From: Rhodoligotrophos defluvii
Lineage (GTDB): Bacteria > Pseudomonadota > Alphaproteobacteria > Rhizobiales > Im1
DNA length: 64,000 bases
Reading direction: 5' to 3'
Assembly: GCF_005281615.1 (NCBI RefSeq)
Contig: NZ_SZZM01000001.1
Span: forward strand, 1,229,001 to 1,293,000
The translations under genes were made by a program, and so were the position numbers. This document shows positions 6,994-15,402 of this stretch, one piece after another. The notes under the pieces were generated by a model. It did no database searches. It worked only from the letters and a program-made list of their open reading frames with translations, and was not told the origin of the DNA. Numbering within the stretch: position 1 is the first letter of the stretch; every line of letters starts with the position of its first letter.

Positions 6994-8640
6994 ATGCGTC
7001 AGGACGTGAGCGGCTGGACCGTGCTCTGGGACGAGCAACGGGCTCGCCGCCTCAAGGCGGAAGGGGCCTGGGCGGACAAGACCATTGCCGATTACGCCGA
7101 CGAGATGCTGGCCAGGGCGCCGGATAAGGTGTTGGTGGTCGACCGCGAGCAGCAATACACGGTGCGCCAGTTGCATGGGGAAGCGCAGCGCCTGGCACGG
7201 GCACTGGTGCAGCGCGGCTTGAAACCCGGCGACACGATATCCTTCCAGCTGCCGAACTGGTACGAGGCGGTGGTGATCAATCTCGCCGCCGCCATGGGTG
7301 GCCTGGTCGTGCATCCGCTGGTGCCGATCTACCGCGACCTGGAGATCAATTTCATGCTGCGCGACTGCCGCAGCAAGCTGATCTTCGTGCCCGGCACGTT
7401 CCGTAATTATGACTATCGCGCCATGATGCGTCGGGTGATGTCGAGCCTCGATAAACCGGTCGAGGTGGTCGTGGTCCGCGATGAGCCGGAGGAATTCGTC
7501 GGCTACCAAGCGCTGGTGGATGAGGCAAAGGACGACACGGCACTTCCAGGCGCCGACCCCGATGCCGTGAAAATGATCATGTACACGTCCGGCACCACCG
7601 GGCGCGCCAAGGGCGTGCTGCACAGCCACAACAGCCTGCAGGCGGAGAACCGCGCGCGGCTCACTCATCTCGGGCTGAGGTCTGCAGACGTGATGTTCAA
7701 CCCCTCACCGGTCACTCACGTAACCGGTGCGCTCTACTCGCTGTGCCTACCGTTTACCGTCGGCATCACCACGGTGATGCTCGACATCTGGGAGCCGCGG
7801 TTGGGCCTTGAGATGATGCGCCGCCGCAAGGTCAACGGCATCGTGGCGGCCACGATCTTCCTGCAGGGCTTGGTCGAGGAAGCGAAGAAGACCGGCGAAA
7901 CGCTGCCCGATCTGCGCTTCTTCCTCTGCGGCGGCGCGCAGGTGCCGCCCGATCTGATCCGCGAGGCGGCGCGGGTGTTCCCGAACTGTGCGCCCTCGCG
8001 CATCTACGGCTCGACCGAGGTGCCCTGCATCACCGCCGGTGTGAACAGTCGTGATCTCCTGGAGATGGGCGCGACCACCGACGGCCAGATCTGGCTCGGC
8101 GAGGCGCGCATCGTCCATCCGCAGACGGGTGCACCCGTGCCCAAGGGCGAGGAAGGCGAGATTATCGCTCGGGCGCCGCAGATGTTCCTGGGCTATGCGC
8201 GGGTCGAGGACAACGCGGAGGCGTTCGACGAGGACGGCTTTTTCCGCATGGGCGACCTCGGCCGCATCGTCAATGACGAGTTCATCGTAGTGACCGGCCG
8301 CAAGAAAGACCTGATCATCCGCGCCGGCGAGAATATCAGCCCGAAGGAGATCGAGGACATCCTGTTCAACCATCCGGCGATCGCCGATATCGCTATCGTC
8401 GCCATGCCCCACCCGCGCACTGGCGAGGCAGCCTGCGCCTTCGTTATCCCGAGGGAGGGCCACACCGTCGATCTGGCCGAGATCAAGCGCTACCTCATAG
8501 AGGTCGGAACGGCCATGCAGAAGATTCCTGAGCGGCTGGAGCTGGTGGAAGAGCTGCCGCGCACCAGCGTCGGCAAAGTGCGCAAGGACATCCTCCGCCA
8601 GAAGGCGCGCGAGCTGGTCGAAGCGGAGGCGGTCCGGTGA
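6994..8640 (+). CDS. AMP-forming acyl-CoA synthetase (ANL superfamily)
   Basis: A 548-aa adenylate-forming ligase. The ATP-binding P-loop reads YTSGTTGRAKGV (about residue 194), the aromatic motif is IYGSTE, the hinge region GRKKDLIIRAGENISPKEIE follows, and the catalytic Lys is in RTSVGKVRKDIL near the C-terminus. It converts a carboxylic acid, ATP and CoA to acyl-CoA and probably commits the imported or oxidised substrate to the pathway. AGGTGGAG precedes the ATG at 6994. Its stop overlaps the GTG start of the next SDR by 4 nt. Its length and motifs fit medium-chain, benzoate or cyclohexanecarboxylate-type ligases equally well. Confidence 0.88.
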   Translation: MRQDVSGWTVLWDEQRARRLKAEGAWADKTIADYADEMLARAPDKVLVVDREQQYTVRQLHGEAQRLARALVQRGLKPGDTISFQLPNWYEAVVINLAAAMGGLVVHPLVPIYRDLEINFMLRDCRSKLIFVPGTFRNYDYRAMMRRVMSSLDKPVEVVVVRDEPEEFVGYQALVDEAKDDTALPGADPDAVKMIMYTSGTTGRAKGVLHSHNSLQAENRARLTHLGLRSADVMFNPSPVTHVTGALYSLCLPFTVGITTVMLDIWEPRLGLEMMRRRKVNGIVAATIFLQGLVEEAKKTGETLPDLRFFLCGGAQVPPDLIREAARVFPNCAPSRIYGSTEVPCITAGVNSRDLLEMGATTDGQIWLGEARIVHPQTGAPVPKGEEGEIIARAPQMFLGYARVEDNAEAFDEDGFFRMGDLGRIVNDEFIVVTGRKKDLIIRAGENISPKEIEDILFNHPAIADIAIVAMPHPRTGEAACAFVIPREGHTVDLAEIKRYLIEVGTAMQKIPERLELVEELPRTSVGKVRKDILRQKARELVEAEAVR

Positions 8641-9374
8641 GCGCGGGGCAAGGCAAGCTTGCCGGCCGGCGCATTCTCATTACGGGCGCTGCCTCCGGCA
8701 TTGGCCGAGCGGCGGCAGAGCTGTTCGCGCAGGAGGGAGCAAGCCTCGCTCTGCTCGACCAGGATGAGGCCGGTCTCGTAGATCTCAAGGGCACGGCCGT
8801 CCCTGTCGATGTGAGCGATGAGGCTTCTGTTGAAGTTGCAATAAGAGAGGCGGCAAACGCGCTCGGCGGCATCGACGGCCTGGTGAACGTGGCCGGCATC
8901 TTTCCCGTGGCCGAGCTGGCGGAGACTACACTCGATCTCTGGAACCGGACACTGGCGGTGAACCTCACCGGCCCGTTCCTGGTGACCCGCGCGGTGCTGC
9001 CTCACCTCATGAAGGCGGACGAGCCCACCATCGTTAATCTCGGTTCGGCTTCGGCCATCGTGCCCTACCCCGAACTTTCCGCCTACGGCGCCAGCAAGGG
9101 CGGCATCGCGGTGCTGTCCAAGGTTTGGGCGGCGGAGCTTGCGCCGAAAGTCAGGGTCAATGTCGTCTGCCCCGGTATGACCAGGACGCGTATGGTATCG
9201 GACTGGCATCCCGATCCCGACGCACTGGCCGGGCGCGCGAAGCAGCTCTATGCGTTGCAGCGCATTGCCGAGCCGATCGAGGTGGCCAACGCGATCCTTT
9301 TCCTCACCTCTTCCGACTCGAGCTTCGTGACGGGCACGACACTGGTGGTGGATGGCGGGCGAACGTTTCACTAA
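8637..9374 (+). CDS. SDR-family oxidoreductase 3
   Basis: A 245-aa short-chain dehydrogenase with a GTG start that overlaps the acyl-CoA synthetase stop (GTGA). TGAASGIGRAA lies near residue 16, NVAG centrally, the catalytic Ser in NLGSASA and YGASK after it. The C-terminus ends TGTTLVVDGGRTFH. Overlap with the ligase gene suggests that it acts on the resulting CoA ester, for example as a 3-hydroxyacyl-CoA dehydrogenase, but this is inference. It closes the second unit; the next gene follows after the third operator-promoter. Confidence 0.85.
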   Translation: MSAGQGKLAGRRILITGAASGIGRAAAELFAQEGASLALLDQDEAGLVDLKGTAVPVDVSDEASVEVAIREAANALGGIDGLVNVAGIFPVAELAETTLDLWNRTLAVNLTGPFLVTRAVLPHLMKADEPTIVNLGSASAIVPYPELSAYGASKGGIAVLSKVWAAELAPKVRVNVVCPGMTRTRMVSDWHPDPDALAGRAKQLYALQRIAEPIEVANAILFLTSSDSSFVTGTTLVVDGGRTFH

Positions 9375-9385
9375 AGGATCGAAAT

Positions 9386-9435
9386 TGAATTCGAATTCAA
9401 AAATGTTTGACCCGGTCGGCGTGCTCGATTAGCGT
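9386..9435 (+). promoter_or_regulatory. Operator-promoter C upstream of the acyl-CoA dehydrogenase pair
   Basis: TGAATTCGAATTCA (9386-9399) is perfectly palindromic and extends to a 16-bp palindrome with flanking T and A. Seven nt later comes TTGACC (9407-9412), then 17 nt and TAGCGT (9430-9435), the same geometry as site A. It drives the third unit (9493-18540). Confidence 0.6.
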
Positions 9436-9492
9436 CGGCCCAACCAGCGCCGGGGCCGGTGCGTCTTGCGGATTTCGATCGAGGCGGATGGT

Positions 9493-10689
9493 ATGGATCT
9501 CAATTTTTCGGGGGAAGACGAGGCGTTCCGGCAGGAGGTACGCACCTTTGTGCGTAACTCCGTTCCGCCTGATATGGCACGGCGCACCCGCCAGGGCGTC
9601 CATCCCAGCAAGGCCGATCTCAAGCTGTGGAACCGCATCCTCTATGAAAAGGGCTGGTCGGCACCCCACTGGCCCAACGAATATGGCGGCACTGGCTGGA
9701 CGCCTCTGCAGATCTACATTTTCGAGGAGGAATGCGCCGCAGCCGATGCCCCATTCCTCAGCTATTTCGGCCTGCGTCTGATCGGACCGCTGATTTACAC
9801 CTTCGGTTCGGACGCGCAGAAGCAACGGTATCTCGATGACATCCTGAGCGGCGAGACCTTCTGGTGCCAAGGGTTTTCGGAACCATCCGCCGGCTCGGAC
9901 CTGGCGGCCGTCAAGACAACCGCGGTACGCGATGGCGACCATTACGTCATCAACGGCCAGAAGCTATGGACCACGGAGGCGCATTATGCAGACAAGATGT
10001 TCTGCCTCGCGCGCACCAACCCGGAAGTAAAGCCGCAGAAAGGTGGGTTGTCGATCCTGATGTTCGATATGAGCGCGCCCGGCGTGACGGTCCGGCCGAT
10101 CGTCACGCTCGACGGCGGCCACAGCGTCAACGAGGTATTCCTTGAGAACGTGCGGGTGCCGGCCCATGATCTGTTGGGCGCGGAGGGGCAAGGCTGGGAC
10201 CAAGCCAAGTTCCTGTTGAGCAATGAGCGGGTGACCAATGCCCAGGTGCCACGTTCAAAGCGCGACCTCGCCTTGCTCAAGGACATCGCCGCGCACGAGC
10301 CGGCTGGGAAGGGCATGATGCTCGACCTACCAGACATTCGCCTGCGCATCGCCCAGCTCGAAATCGACCTCTACGGCCTCGAATGGTCGGTGCTGCGCGA
10401 GCTGTTCAACGGCCATGGCGAGCGCAGCCAGGCAAGTGCCTCCGGCCTCAAGATCATCGGCAGCGAGATTCAGCAGCGCTTGGCAGAGCTGGCAGCCGAC
10501 CTGGTTGGCGCTAAAGGGCTTGCCTATCACGATCCGGCGGCCGAGCAAGCCAACGATCAGCCGGCGGATGCGCCCGACTACGTGCCAGGCCTTGCCGCCC
10601 GCCAGCTGTTCCTGCGGGCGGCGACCATCTATGCCGGCACCAACGAGATTCAGCGCGGCATCATTGCCAAGCAGGTTTTCGGAATGTGA
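9493..10689 (+). CDS. Acyl-CoA dehydrogenase, probable catalytic subunit of an alpha2beta2 enzyme
   Basis: A 398-aa flavoprotein with the acyl-CoA dehydrogenase fold: N-terminal helical domain, FAD/substrate motif CQGFSEPSAGSDLA (around residue 130), then YVINGQKLWTT, and a C-terminal IYAGTNEIQRGII. The C-terminal site that holds the catalytic Glu in medium-chain enzymes (YEGT) is Ala here. Glu245 in LLSNERV sits at the isovaleryl-CoA-dehydrogenase position and is the likely base. It probably oxidises acyl-CoA to 2-enoyl-CoA and passes electrons to ETF. The ATG at 9493 has GAGGCGGA upstream; an earlier in-frame start at 9466 lacks support. It is paired with the dehydrogenase at 10735. Confidence 0.88.
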   Translation: MDLNFSGEDEAFRQEVRTFVRNSVPPDMARRTRQGVHPSKADLKLWNRILYEKGWSAPHWPNEYGGTGWTPLQIYIFEEECAAADAPFLSYFGLRLIGPLIYTFGSDAQKQRYLDDILSGETFWCQGFSEPSAGSDLAAVKTTAVRDGDHYVINGQKLWTTEAHYADKMFCLARTNPEVKPQKGGLSILMFDMSAPGVTVRPIVTLDGGHSVNEVFLENVRVPAHDLLGAEGQGWDQAKFLLSNERVTNAQVPRSKRDLALLKDIAAHEPAGKGMMLDLPDIRLRIAQLEIDLYGLEWSVLRELFNGHGERSQASASGLKIIGSEIQQRLAELAADLVGAKGLAYHDPAAEQANDQPADAPDYVPGLAARQLFLRAATIYAGTNEIQRGIIAKQVFGM

Positions 10690-10734
10690 TCGCGGTGGTC
10701 GGCGACCGCCACAGCCAGTGAGTAGGATTGAGAG

Positions 10735-11889
10735 TTGGAATTCGCGCTTTCAGAAGAGCAGACCCTGCTGCGGGACAGTGTTCGGCGGTTCGTGGCGGAA
10801 GCGCACGATTTCGGGCGGGGTCGAGCGCTCGCCCAGACAGAGGAGGGCTTTTCGCGCGCCCACTGGGTAAGTTTTGCCGAGCTGGGCTGGCTCGCCCTCC
10901 TGGTGCCAGAAACCATGCACGGGCTCGGCGGCAAGAGTGAAGATGCCGCGATCCTCATGGAGGAACTCGGCAGAGGGTTGTTGGCAGCGCCATACCTTTC
11001 TACCGCCGTGCTGGGCGCGGACCTCATCGTTGAAAGCCAGCTCGCCGAGCGGCTGGAGCTGCTGGAACAGCTCATGGCCGGCACCCTGCTCGTCGCGGTG
11101 GCGACCGAGGAGAGCCATTCCCGCTACGACCTGGCGGCGGTGAACACCACCGCCCGCCGAGACTCCGCTGGCGCCTTCTTATTATCTGGCCGCAAGATCA
11201 TGGTGCTGGATGGCGCCGCGGCGGATGGGTTCATCGTGTCGGCCAGGTTCGGCGACGAAACCGGCAGCGGCGATATCGCGCTGTTCTGGGTGCCGGCGGA
11301 TACGGCAGGCCTGGAGATTCGCCGGTACCGCACCATCGACGATCGCCGCGCCTGCGATCTCGGACTTGATCAGGTACGGCTACCGGCTGCTGCGCTCCTC
11401 GCTGGCCCCGAATGCGGCCTGGCGCACCTGGGCAAGGCCATGGACCGGGCCCGAGTACTGATGGCCGCCGAAGCCATTGGCGCCATGGACTCGGCCATCG
11501 AGATGACGGCCGAGTATCTCCGCACGCGCCATCAGTTCGGCCGTGCGCTCGCGAGCTTTCAGGTCCTGGCCCATCGGCTGTCGGACATGTTCGTGAAGCT
11601 GGAGAATGCACGCTCCATGCTGTTCCGCGGCCTGGCCATGCTGGATGCGCCCGCGGACGTTCGGGCGGCTGCTGTCTCTGCCACCATGATCACCATCATC
11701 CAGGCAGGCGAATTTGTGACCGGCCAGGCCATACAGCTGCACGGGGGCATCGGCATGGCGGATGAAAGCCCGGTCGGCCACTATTACAAACGCCTGCGCG
11801 CCATCGGCAAGACCTTTGGCGATCTGAGCTGGCACATGAACCGCTATCTCCGCATCACCAGTCACAGCAGCGCGCAGGGGGCCGCATGA
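10735..11889 (+). CDS. Acyl-CoA dehydrogenase, probable partner (beta) subunit
   Basis: A 384-aa acyl-CoA-dehydrogenase-family protein starting with TTG at 10735 (FALSEEQTLLRDSV is the family's usual N-terminus; AGGATTGAGAG precedes it). The C-terminal part contains RHQFGRALASFQVLAHRLSDM and AIQLHGGIGMADE. The position equivalent to Glu245 of the neighbouring subunit reads MDRARVL, so it lacks that base. Paired genes of this kind encode alpha2beta2 dehydrogenases in steroid side-chain and cyclic/dicarboxylic acid degradation, with one catalytic and one supporting chain. It is 45 nt after its partner and overlaps the next crotonase by 4 nt. The rare TTG start may lower its translation. Confidence 0.85.
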   Translation: MEFALSEEQTLLRDSVRRFVAEAHDFGRGRALAQTEEGFSRAHWVSFAELGWLALLVPETMHGLGGKSEDAAILMEELGRGLLAAPYLSTAVLGADLIVESQLAERLELLEQLMAGTLLVAVATEESHSRYDLAAVNTTARRDSAGAFLLSGRKIMVLDGAAADGFIVSARFGDETGSGDIALFWVPADTAGLEIRRYRTIDDRRACDLGLDQVRLPAAALLAGPECGLAHLGKAMDRARVLMAAEAIGAMDSAIEMTAEYLRTRHQFGRALASFQVLAHRLSDMFVKLENARSMLFRGLAMLDAPADVRAAAVSATMITIIQAGEFVTGQAIQLHGGIGMADESPVGHYYKRLRAIGKTFGDLSWHMNRYLRITSHSSAQGAA

Positions 11890-12680
11890 AATTCCAGGAT
11901 TTCAAGTCACTGAGCATCTCGATCAAGGATCGGGTCGCGACCATCACGCTGCAGCGCCCGGACATGCTGAACGCAGTGGGTCGCGAAATGCATACCGAGC
12001 TCAGGCACATCTTCCGCGTCATTGCAGATGATCCCAATTCGGACGTTGTCGTGCTGACCGGTGCCGGCCGGGCGTTCTGTGCCGGCGGGGATCTCGAGTG
12101 GCTACAGTCGATGATCGACGACCCAGCCGAGTTCAGCGCCATCATCGAGGAGGCGAAGGGCATCGTCTTCTCCATGCTGGAGCTGCCCAAGCCCATGGTC
12201 TGCCGCATGAACGGCGACGCGATCGGCCTCGGCGCCACCCTCGCTTTGGGCTGCGACATCATCGTGGCAGTGGACACGGCGCGGTTTGCCGATCCGCATG
12301 TGCGGGTGGGGCTGGTGGCGGGCGACGGGGCAGCAGCGATCCTGCCCCACGTGGTGGGTTACATGCGGGCGAAGGAGCTGCTGCTCACCGGCGACATGCT
12401 CACTGCGGAAGAGGCGAAACAGATGGGCCTCATCAACCATGTGGTGCCGGCCGATCAGCTCGACGCCAAGGTCGAGGCGATTACGGCCAAGCTCGCCCGC
12501 GGCGCCACCCAGGCCATCCGCTACACCAAGATCGCGCTCAACCTCGGCCTGCGCAAGTTCGCCCAAGAGAACATGGACACGCTGCTCGCTTATGAGGCCC
12601 TGTCCAACCGCTCCGCCGACCATGCGGAGGCGGTGGCGGCGTTCCGCGAAAAGCGCAAGCCCCAGTTCACCGGACGCTGA
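11886..12680 (+). CDS. Crotonase-superfamily protein with AGDG motif, no canonical glutamates
   Basis: A 264-aa enoyl-CoA hydratase/isomerase-family protein: VLTGAGRAFCAGGDL near residue 57, then GDAIGLGATLALGCDI and FADPHVRVGLVAGDGAAA. The two hydratase Glu positions are Thr and His. An Asp in VAGDG is retained, as in crotonases with Asp-based isomerase or ring-cleaving chemistry. The C-terminus ends AVAAFREKRKPQFTGR, the same ending as the gene remnant at 18551. It overlaps the acyl-CoA dehydrogenase upstream (ATGA) and is four nt from the next gene. It probably acts directly after the dehydrogenase pair. The exact reaction is unknown. Confidence 0.85.
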   Translation: MKFQDFKSLSISIKDRVATITLQRPDMLNAVGREMHTELRHIFRVIADDPNSDVVVLTGAGRAFCAGGDLEWLQSMIDDPAEFSAIIEEAKGIVFSMLELPKPMVCRMNGDAIGLGATLALGCDIIVAVDTARFADPHVRVGLVAGDGAAAILPHVVGYMRAKELLLTGDMLTAEEAKQMGLINHVVPADQLDAKVEAITAKLARGATQAIRYTKIALNLGLRKFAQENMDTLLAYEALSNRSADHAEAVAAFREKRKPQFTGR

Positions 12681-12683
12681 ACC

Positions 12684-13508
12684 ATGAGCGAGCGCATCCG
12701 CCTAAGGCAGATCTGTCTTATCACCGCGCAGCTCGAGCCGGTCATTGACGCGCTCATGGCCGTCTTCGGCCTGAAAGTATGCTATGGCAAGGCCGATCTT
12801 TCCGCGTATGGCCTGCCCTACACACCGCCACCGCCGCACCAGGCGGCCTTTTTCGCGCAGCACGGGCTCAAGAGCGCGCAGCTACCCATGGGCGACACGT
12901 TCCTGGAGCTGGTGGCGCCGGTTCGCGACGACACGCCGGCTGCGCGGTTCCTCAAGCGGCGGGGGCCCGGCGGCTACATGGTGATTACCGAGGTTCAATC
13001 CACGCAACCCTTTGCCGAGCGGGTGGCCGCCCGCGGCGTCCGGCTGGCCGGAACCGTCGACTATCCGACATATCACGAACTGCAGCTCGACCCACGCGAT
13101 GTGGGTGCGGCCATGCTGTCTTTCTCCATGCAGCGCGAAGGCAGGCCCTTCGATGGCGGCTGGTATCCGGCCGGTCCCAACTGGCGCGAGAAGGTGCAGC
13201 CCGGCATGGGCCCGATCCGCGCGGCGCAAATCAAGGTGCGCGACCCGCAGACGGTGGCGGAGAAGTGGTCGGCCCTCATCGGCCGGCCCGCGGAGCGTGA
13301 TAGCCATGAGATCCGGATCGGCTTGGAGCAATCGGAAATCCGCTTCGCACACCAAGAGGCGGATGCGCCGGACCGGCTCGATGGCATCCAGTTCGACGCC
13401 TCCGATTTTGCCGGTGCGATGGCGCGGGCGGAGAAGGCAGGCATACCGGTTGCAGAAAACGCCATCATCATCAGCGGCCTGAAGTTCAGGCAGACAGGCT
13501 CGCCATGA
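12684..13508 (+). CDS. Glyoxalase-like (VOC superfamily) protein
   Basis: A 274-aa protein with the pattern of the vicinal-oxygen-chelate / Glyoxalase_3-like family: an N-terminal beta-alpha-beta module (RLRQICLIT...FGLKVCYG, then GDTFLELVAPVRDDTPAARFL) and a second one from about residue 170 (IRAAQIKVRDPQTVAEKW...). VOC proteins bind a divalent metal and act as isomerases, epimerases, lyases or dioxygenases. The N-terminal part (residues 1-165) is the better conserved. It is packed between a crotonase and the permease, with a 4-nt overlap on the latter. It may epimerise or cleave a CoA intermediate, but nothing in the sequence fixes the reaction. Confidence 0.7.
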   Translation: MSERIRLRQICLITAQLEPVIDALMAVFGLKVCYGKADLSAYGLPYTPPPPHQAAFFAQHGLKSAQLPMGDTFLELVAPVRDDTPAARFLKRRGPGGYMVITEVQSTQPFAERVAARGVRLAGTVDYPTYHELQLDPRDVGAAMLSFSMQREGRPFDGGWYPAGPNWREKVQPGMGPIRAAQIKVRDPQTVAEKWSALIGRPAERDSHEIRIGLEQSEIRFAHQEADAPDRLDGIQFDASDFAGAMARAEKAGIPVAENAIIISGLKFRQTGSP

Positions 13509-14386
13509 CGCTGCTCGATCTCGCCTTCACCCTCGTCAACGGCCTCGCCACCGGAATGGCAGTGTTCCTGGTGGCGGCAGGGCTCACGCTGATCTTCGGC
13601 ATTCTCAAGATCCTCAATTTCGCCCACGGCGCCTTCTTCATGATCGGCGCCTATGTGGCCTTCAGCATCGTCGGCAGCAATCCCCCGTCGATCTGGCTGT
13701 TCATCCTGGCCGCTGTGGTGGCGGGCGTGGTCGTGGCTGCCCTGGGCTTCCTGGCCGACCGCACTGTGCTGCAGCGGCTGCGCAATGTGGACGAGGCGTA
13801 CATGCTGATCGCCACCTTCGCGGTGCTGCTGATCTGCTCCGGCATCGTGAAGCTGATTTGGGGCGTCAACTATAACTCGATCAACCCGCCGCCTATGCTG
13901 GATGGCGCGTTAATCATCGGCCAGCTGTTCATCCCCAGCTACTCCCTGTTCGTGATCATTGCCGGCATTGTCGTCTTCCTGGCGCTCGACTTCGCCATCC
14001 ACCGCACCTGGCTTGGCAAGCTCTTGCAGTCCGTCGCCCATGACAGCTGGATGGCCGGCCTGCTCGGGGTGAATGTGCCGGTGGCGCTGACCGCGACGGT
14101 GATCGCGAGCTTCCTCCTGGCCGGGCTTGCGGGTGGCCTGCTGCTCGCCAACCAGACGCTCTCACCGATTCTCGGCGAAAGCTACCTCTTGCTCGCCTTC
14201 ATGGCTGTCATCATCGGGGGTTTGGGCAATGTGCGCGGCGCGTTCATCGCCGCCATCCTGCTGGGTGTCATCGAAAGCGCGAGCTCACTGCTCATGCCCA
14301 ACATGCCGGGCATGGCAACTTACATCTTCGTCATCCTCTTTCTGCTGGCTAAGCCGCAAGGCCTGCTGGGAGGCCAGCGGATATGA
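13505..14386 (+). CDS. ABC transporter permease, LivH-like
   Basis: A 293-aa integral membrane protein with about eight hydrophobic segments. The N-terminal GLTLIFGILKILNFAHGAFFMIGAYVA is the LivH family signature (shortened here: LTLIFGILKILNFAHG). The C-terminal part has VIIGGLGNVRGAFIAAILLG, the conserved loop that contacts the ATPase. With the LivM-like permease it forms the membrane pore. Its start overlaps the stop of the VOC gene and its stop overlaps the LivM-like start. The catabolic neighbours and the two binding proteins imply import of the pathway substrate, not amino acids. Confidence 0.9.
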   Translation: MTLLDLAFTLVNGLATGMAVFLVAAGLTLIFGILKILNFAHGAFFMIGAYVAFSIVGSNPPSIWLFILAAVVAGVVVAALGFLADRTVLQRLRNVDEAYMLIATFAVLLICSGIVKLIWGVNYNSINPPPMLDGALIIGQLFIPSYSLFVIIAGIVVFLALDFAIHRTWLGKLLQSVAHDSWMAGLLGVNVPVALTATVIASFLLAGLAGGLLLANQTLSPILGESYLLLAFMAVIIGGLGNVRGAFIAAILLGVIESASSLLMPNMPGMATYIFVILFLLAKPQGLLGGQRI

Positions 14387-15402
14387 GCGGCATGAAGCTG
14401 AACGGCCTGAAGCCCCTAGCCCTCGTCGCAAGCGCCGTCGCGTTCGCTAGTCTGCCATTCTGGGCCGACCAGGGCATCATGTTTCTTGCAGGGCTGGTGC
14501 TCATCGAGGCCGTGTTCGCCCTGTCCTGGAACCTGCTGTTCGGTTTCACTGGTCTTGCCAGCTTCGGCCATGCGGCCTTCTTCGCAATCGGCGCCTACCT
14601 CACCGGCTATGCCTTGCGTGCGGCGCTCGGCATCCACTTCCTGCTGCTGATCCTCGCCTCCGGCGTGCTCGGTGCCGCGGTCGCGGTCATCACTGGGCTG
14701 GTCCTGCTGCGTCGCACCACCGGGATCCATCTCGCCATTTTCACCCTTGCCCTCGCCGAGGTGCTCAGGATCATCATCGGCTATAGCACCACCCTCGGGC
14801 GTGAGGACGGGCTTGCCTCCATTCCGCGGCCTTCGCTCGACCTGGGCCTCCTCGTGATCGATCTGAGCTCGGGCCGCAGCTACTACTGGTTCCTCTGCGT
14901 CGCGGCCGGGCTCTTGGCCTGGGGTCTCTGGGTCGTGTGCCACGGCCCCTTCGGGCGCACGCTGGTGAGCCTGAGACAGGATCCGGAGCGAACCGCCTTC
15001 ATGGGGGTGAATGTGCGCGCCTACCGCCTCGGTGCCTTCACGATCTCCGGTGGGGTTGCGTCGGTGTCTGGCGCGCTCTATGCCCCCTGGGCACAAATCG
15101 TCACGCCGGAATCGGCTCACTGGATCCATTCCACCCAGCCCATGCTCGCATCACTCCTGGGCGGTGTACACGCGTTCTGGGGACCAGTGCTCGGCACCGT
15201 GCTGTTCTCGGTGATCAACTATCTCACCCGCAACCTGGTCGGACTGGCCGAACTGGTGATCGGCATAACCCTGCTGGTGATCGTGCTGGCGGCACCTGCT
15301 GGTGTCATGGGCCTCCTCGAGAGCTTGCAGCGCAAGGCGAGCAAGCGGGAAGGGGCGGAGCCCGTGGTGGAGCTGCAGCGGGCAGAAAGGCGAGCATCAT
15401 GA
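14383..15402 (+). CDS. ABC transporter permease, LivM-like
   Basis: A 339-aa permease with roughly ten membrane segments. Typical LivM features include LSWNLLFGFTGLASFGHAAF near residue 45 and MLASLLGGVHAFWGPVLG near residue 255. The hydrophilic C-terminal tail (residues about 318-339) is rich in Arg and Glu. It pairs with the LivH-like permease and is translationally coupled at both ends (ATGA at 14383 and at 15399). Ligand identity is inferred from the cluster, not from this protein. Confidence 0.9.
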   Translation: MSGMKLNGLKPLALVASAVAFASLPFWADQGIMFLAGLVLIEAVFALSWNLLFGFTGLASFGHAAFFAIGAYLTGYALRAALGIHFLLLILASGVLGAAVAVITGLVLLRRTTGIHLAIFTLALAEVLRIIIGYSTTLGREDGLASIPRPSLDLGLLVIDLSSGRSYYWFLCVAAGLLAWGLWVVCHGPFGRTLVSLRQDPERTAFMGVNVRAYRLGAFTISGGVASVSGALYAPWAQIVTPESAHWIHSTQPMLASLLGGVHAFWGPVLGTVLFSVINYLTRNLVGLAELVIGITLLVIVLAAPAGVMGLLESLQRKASKREGAEPVVELQRAERRAS

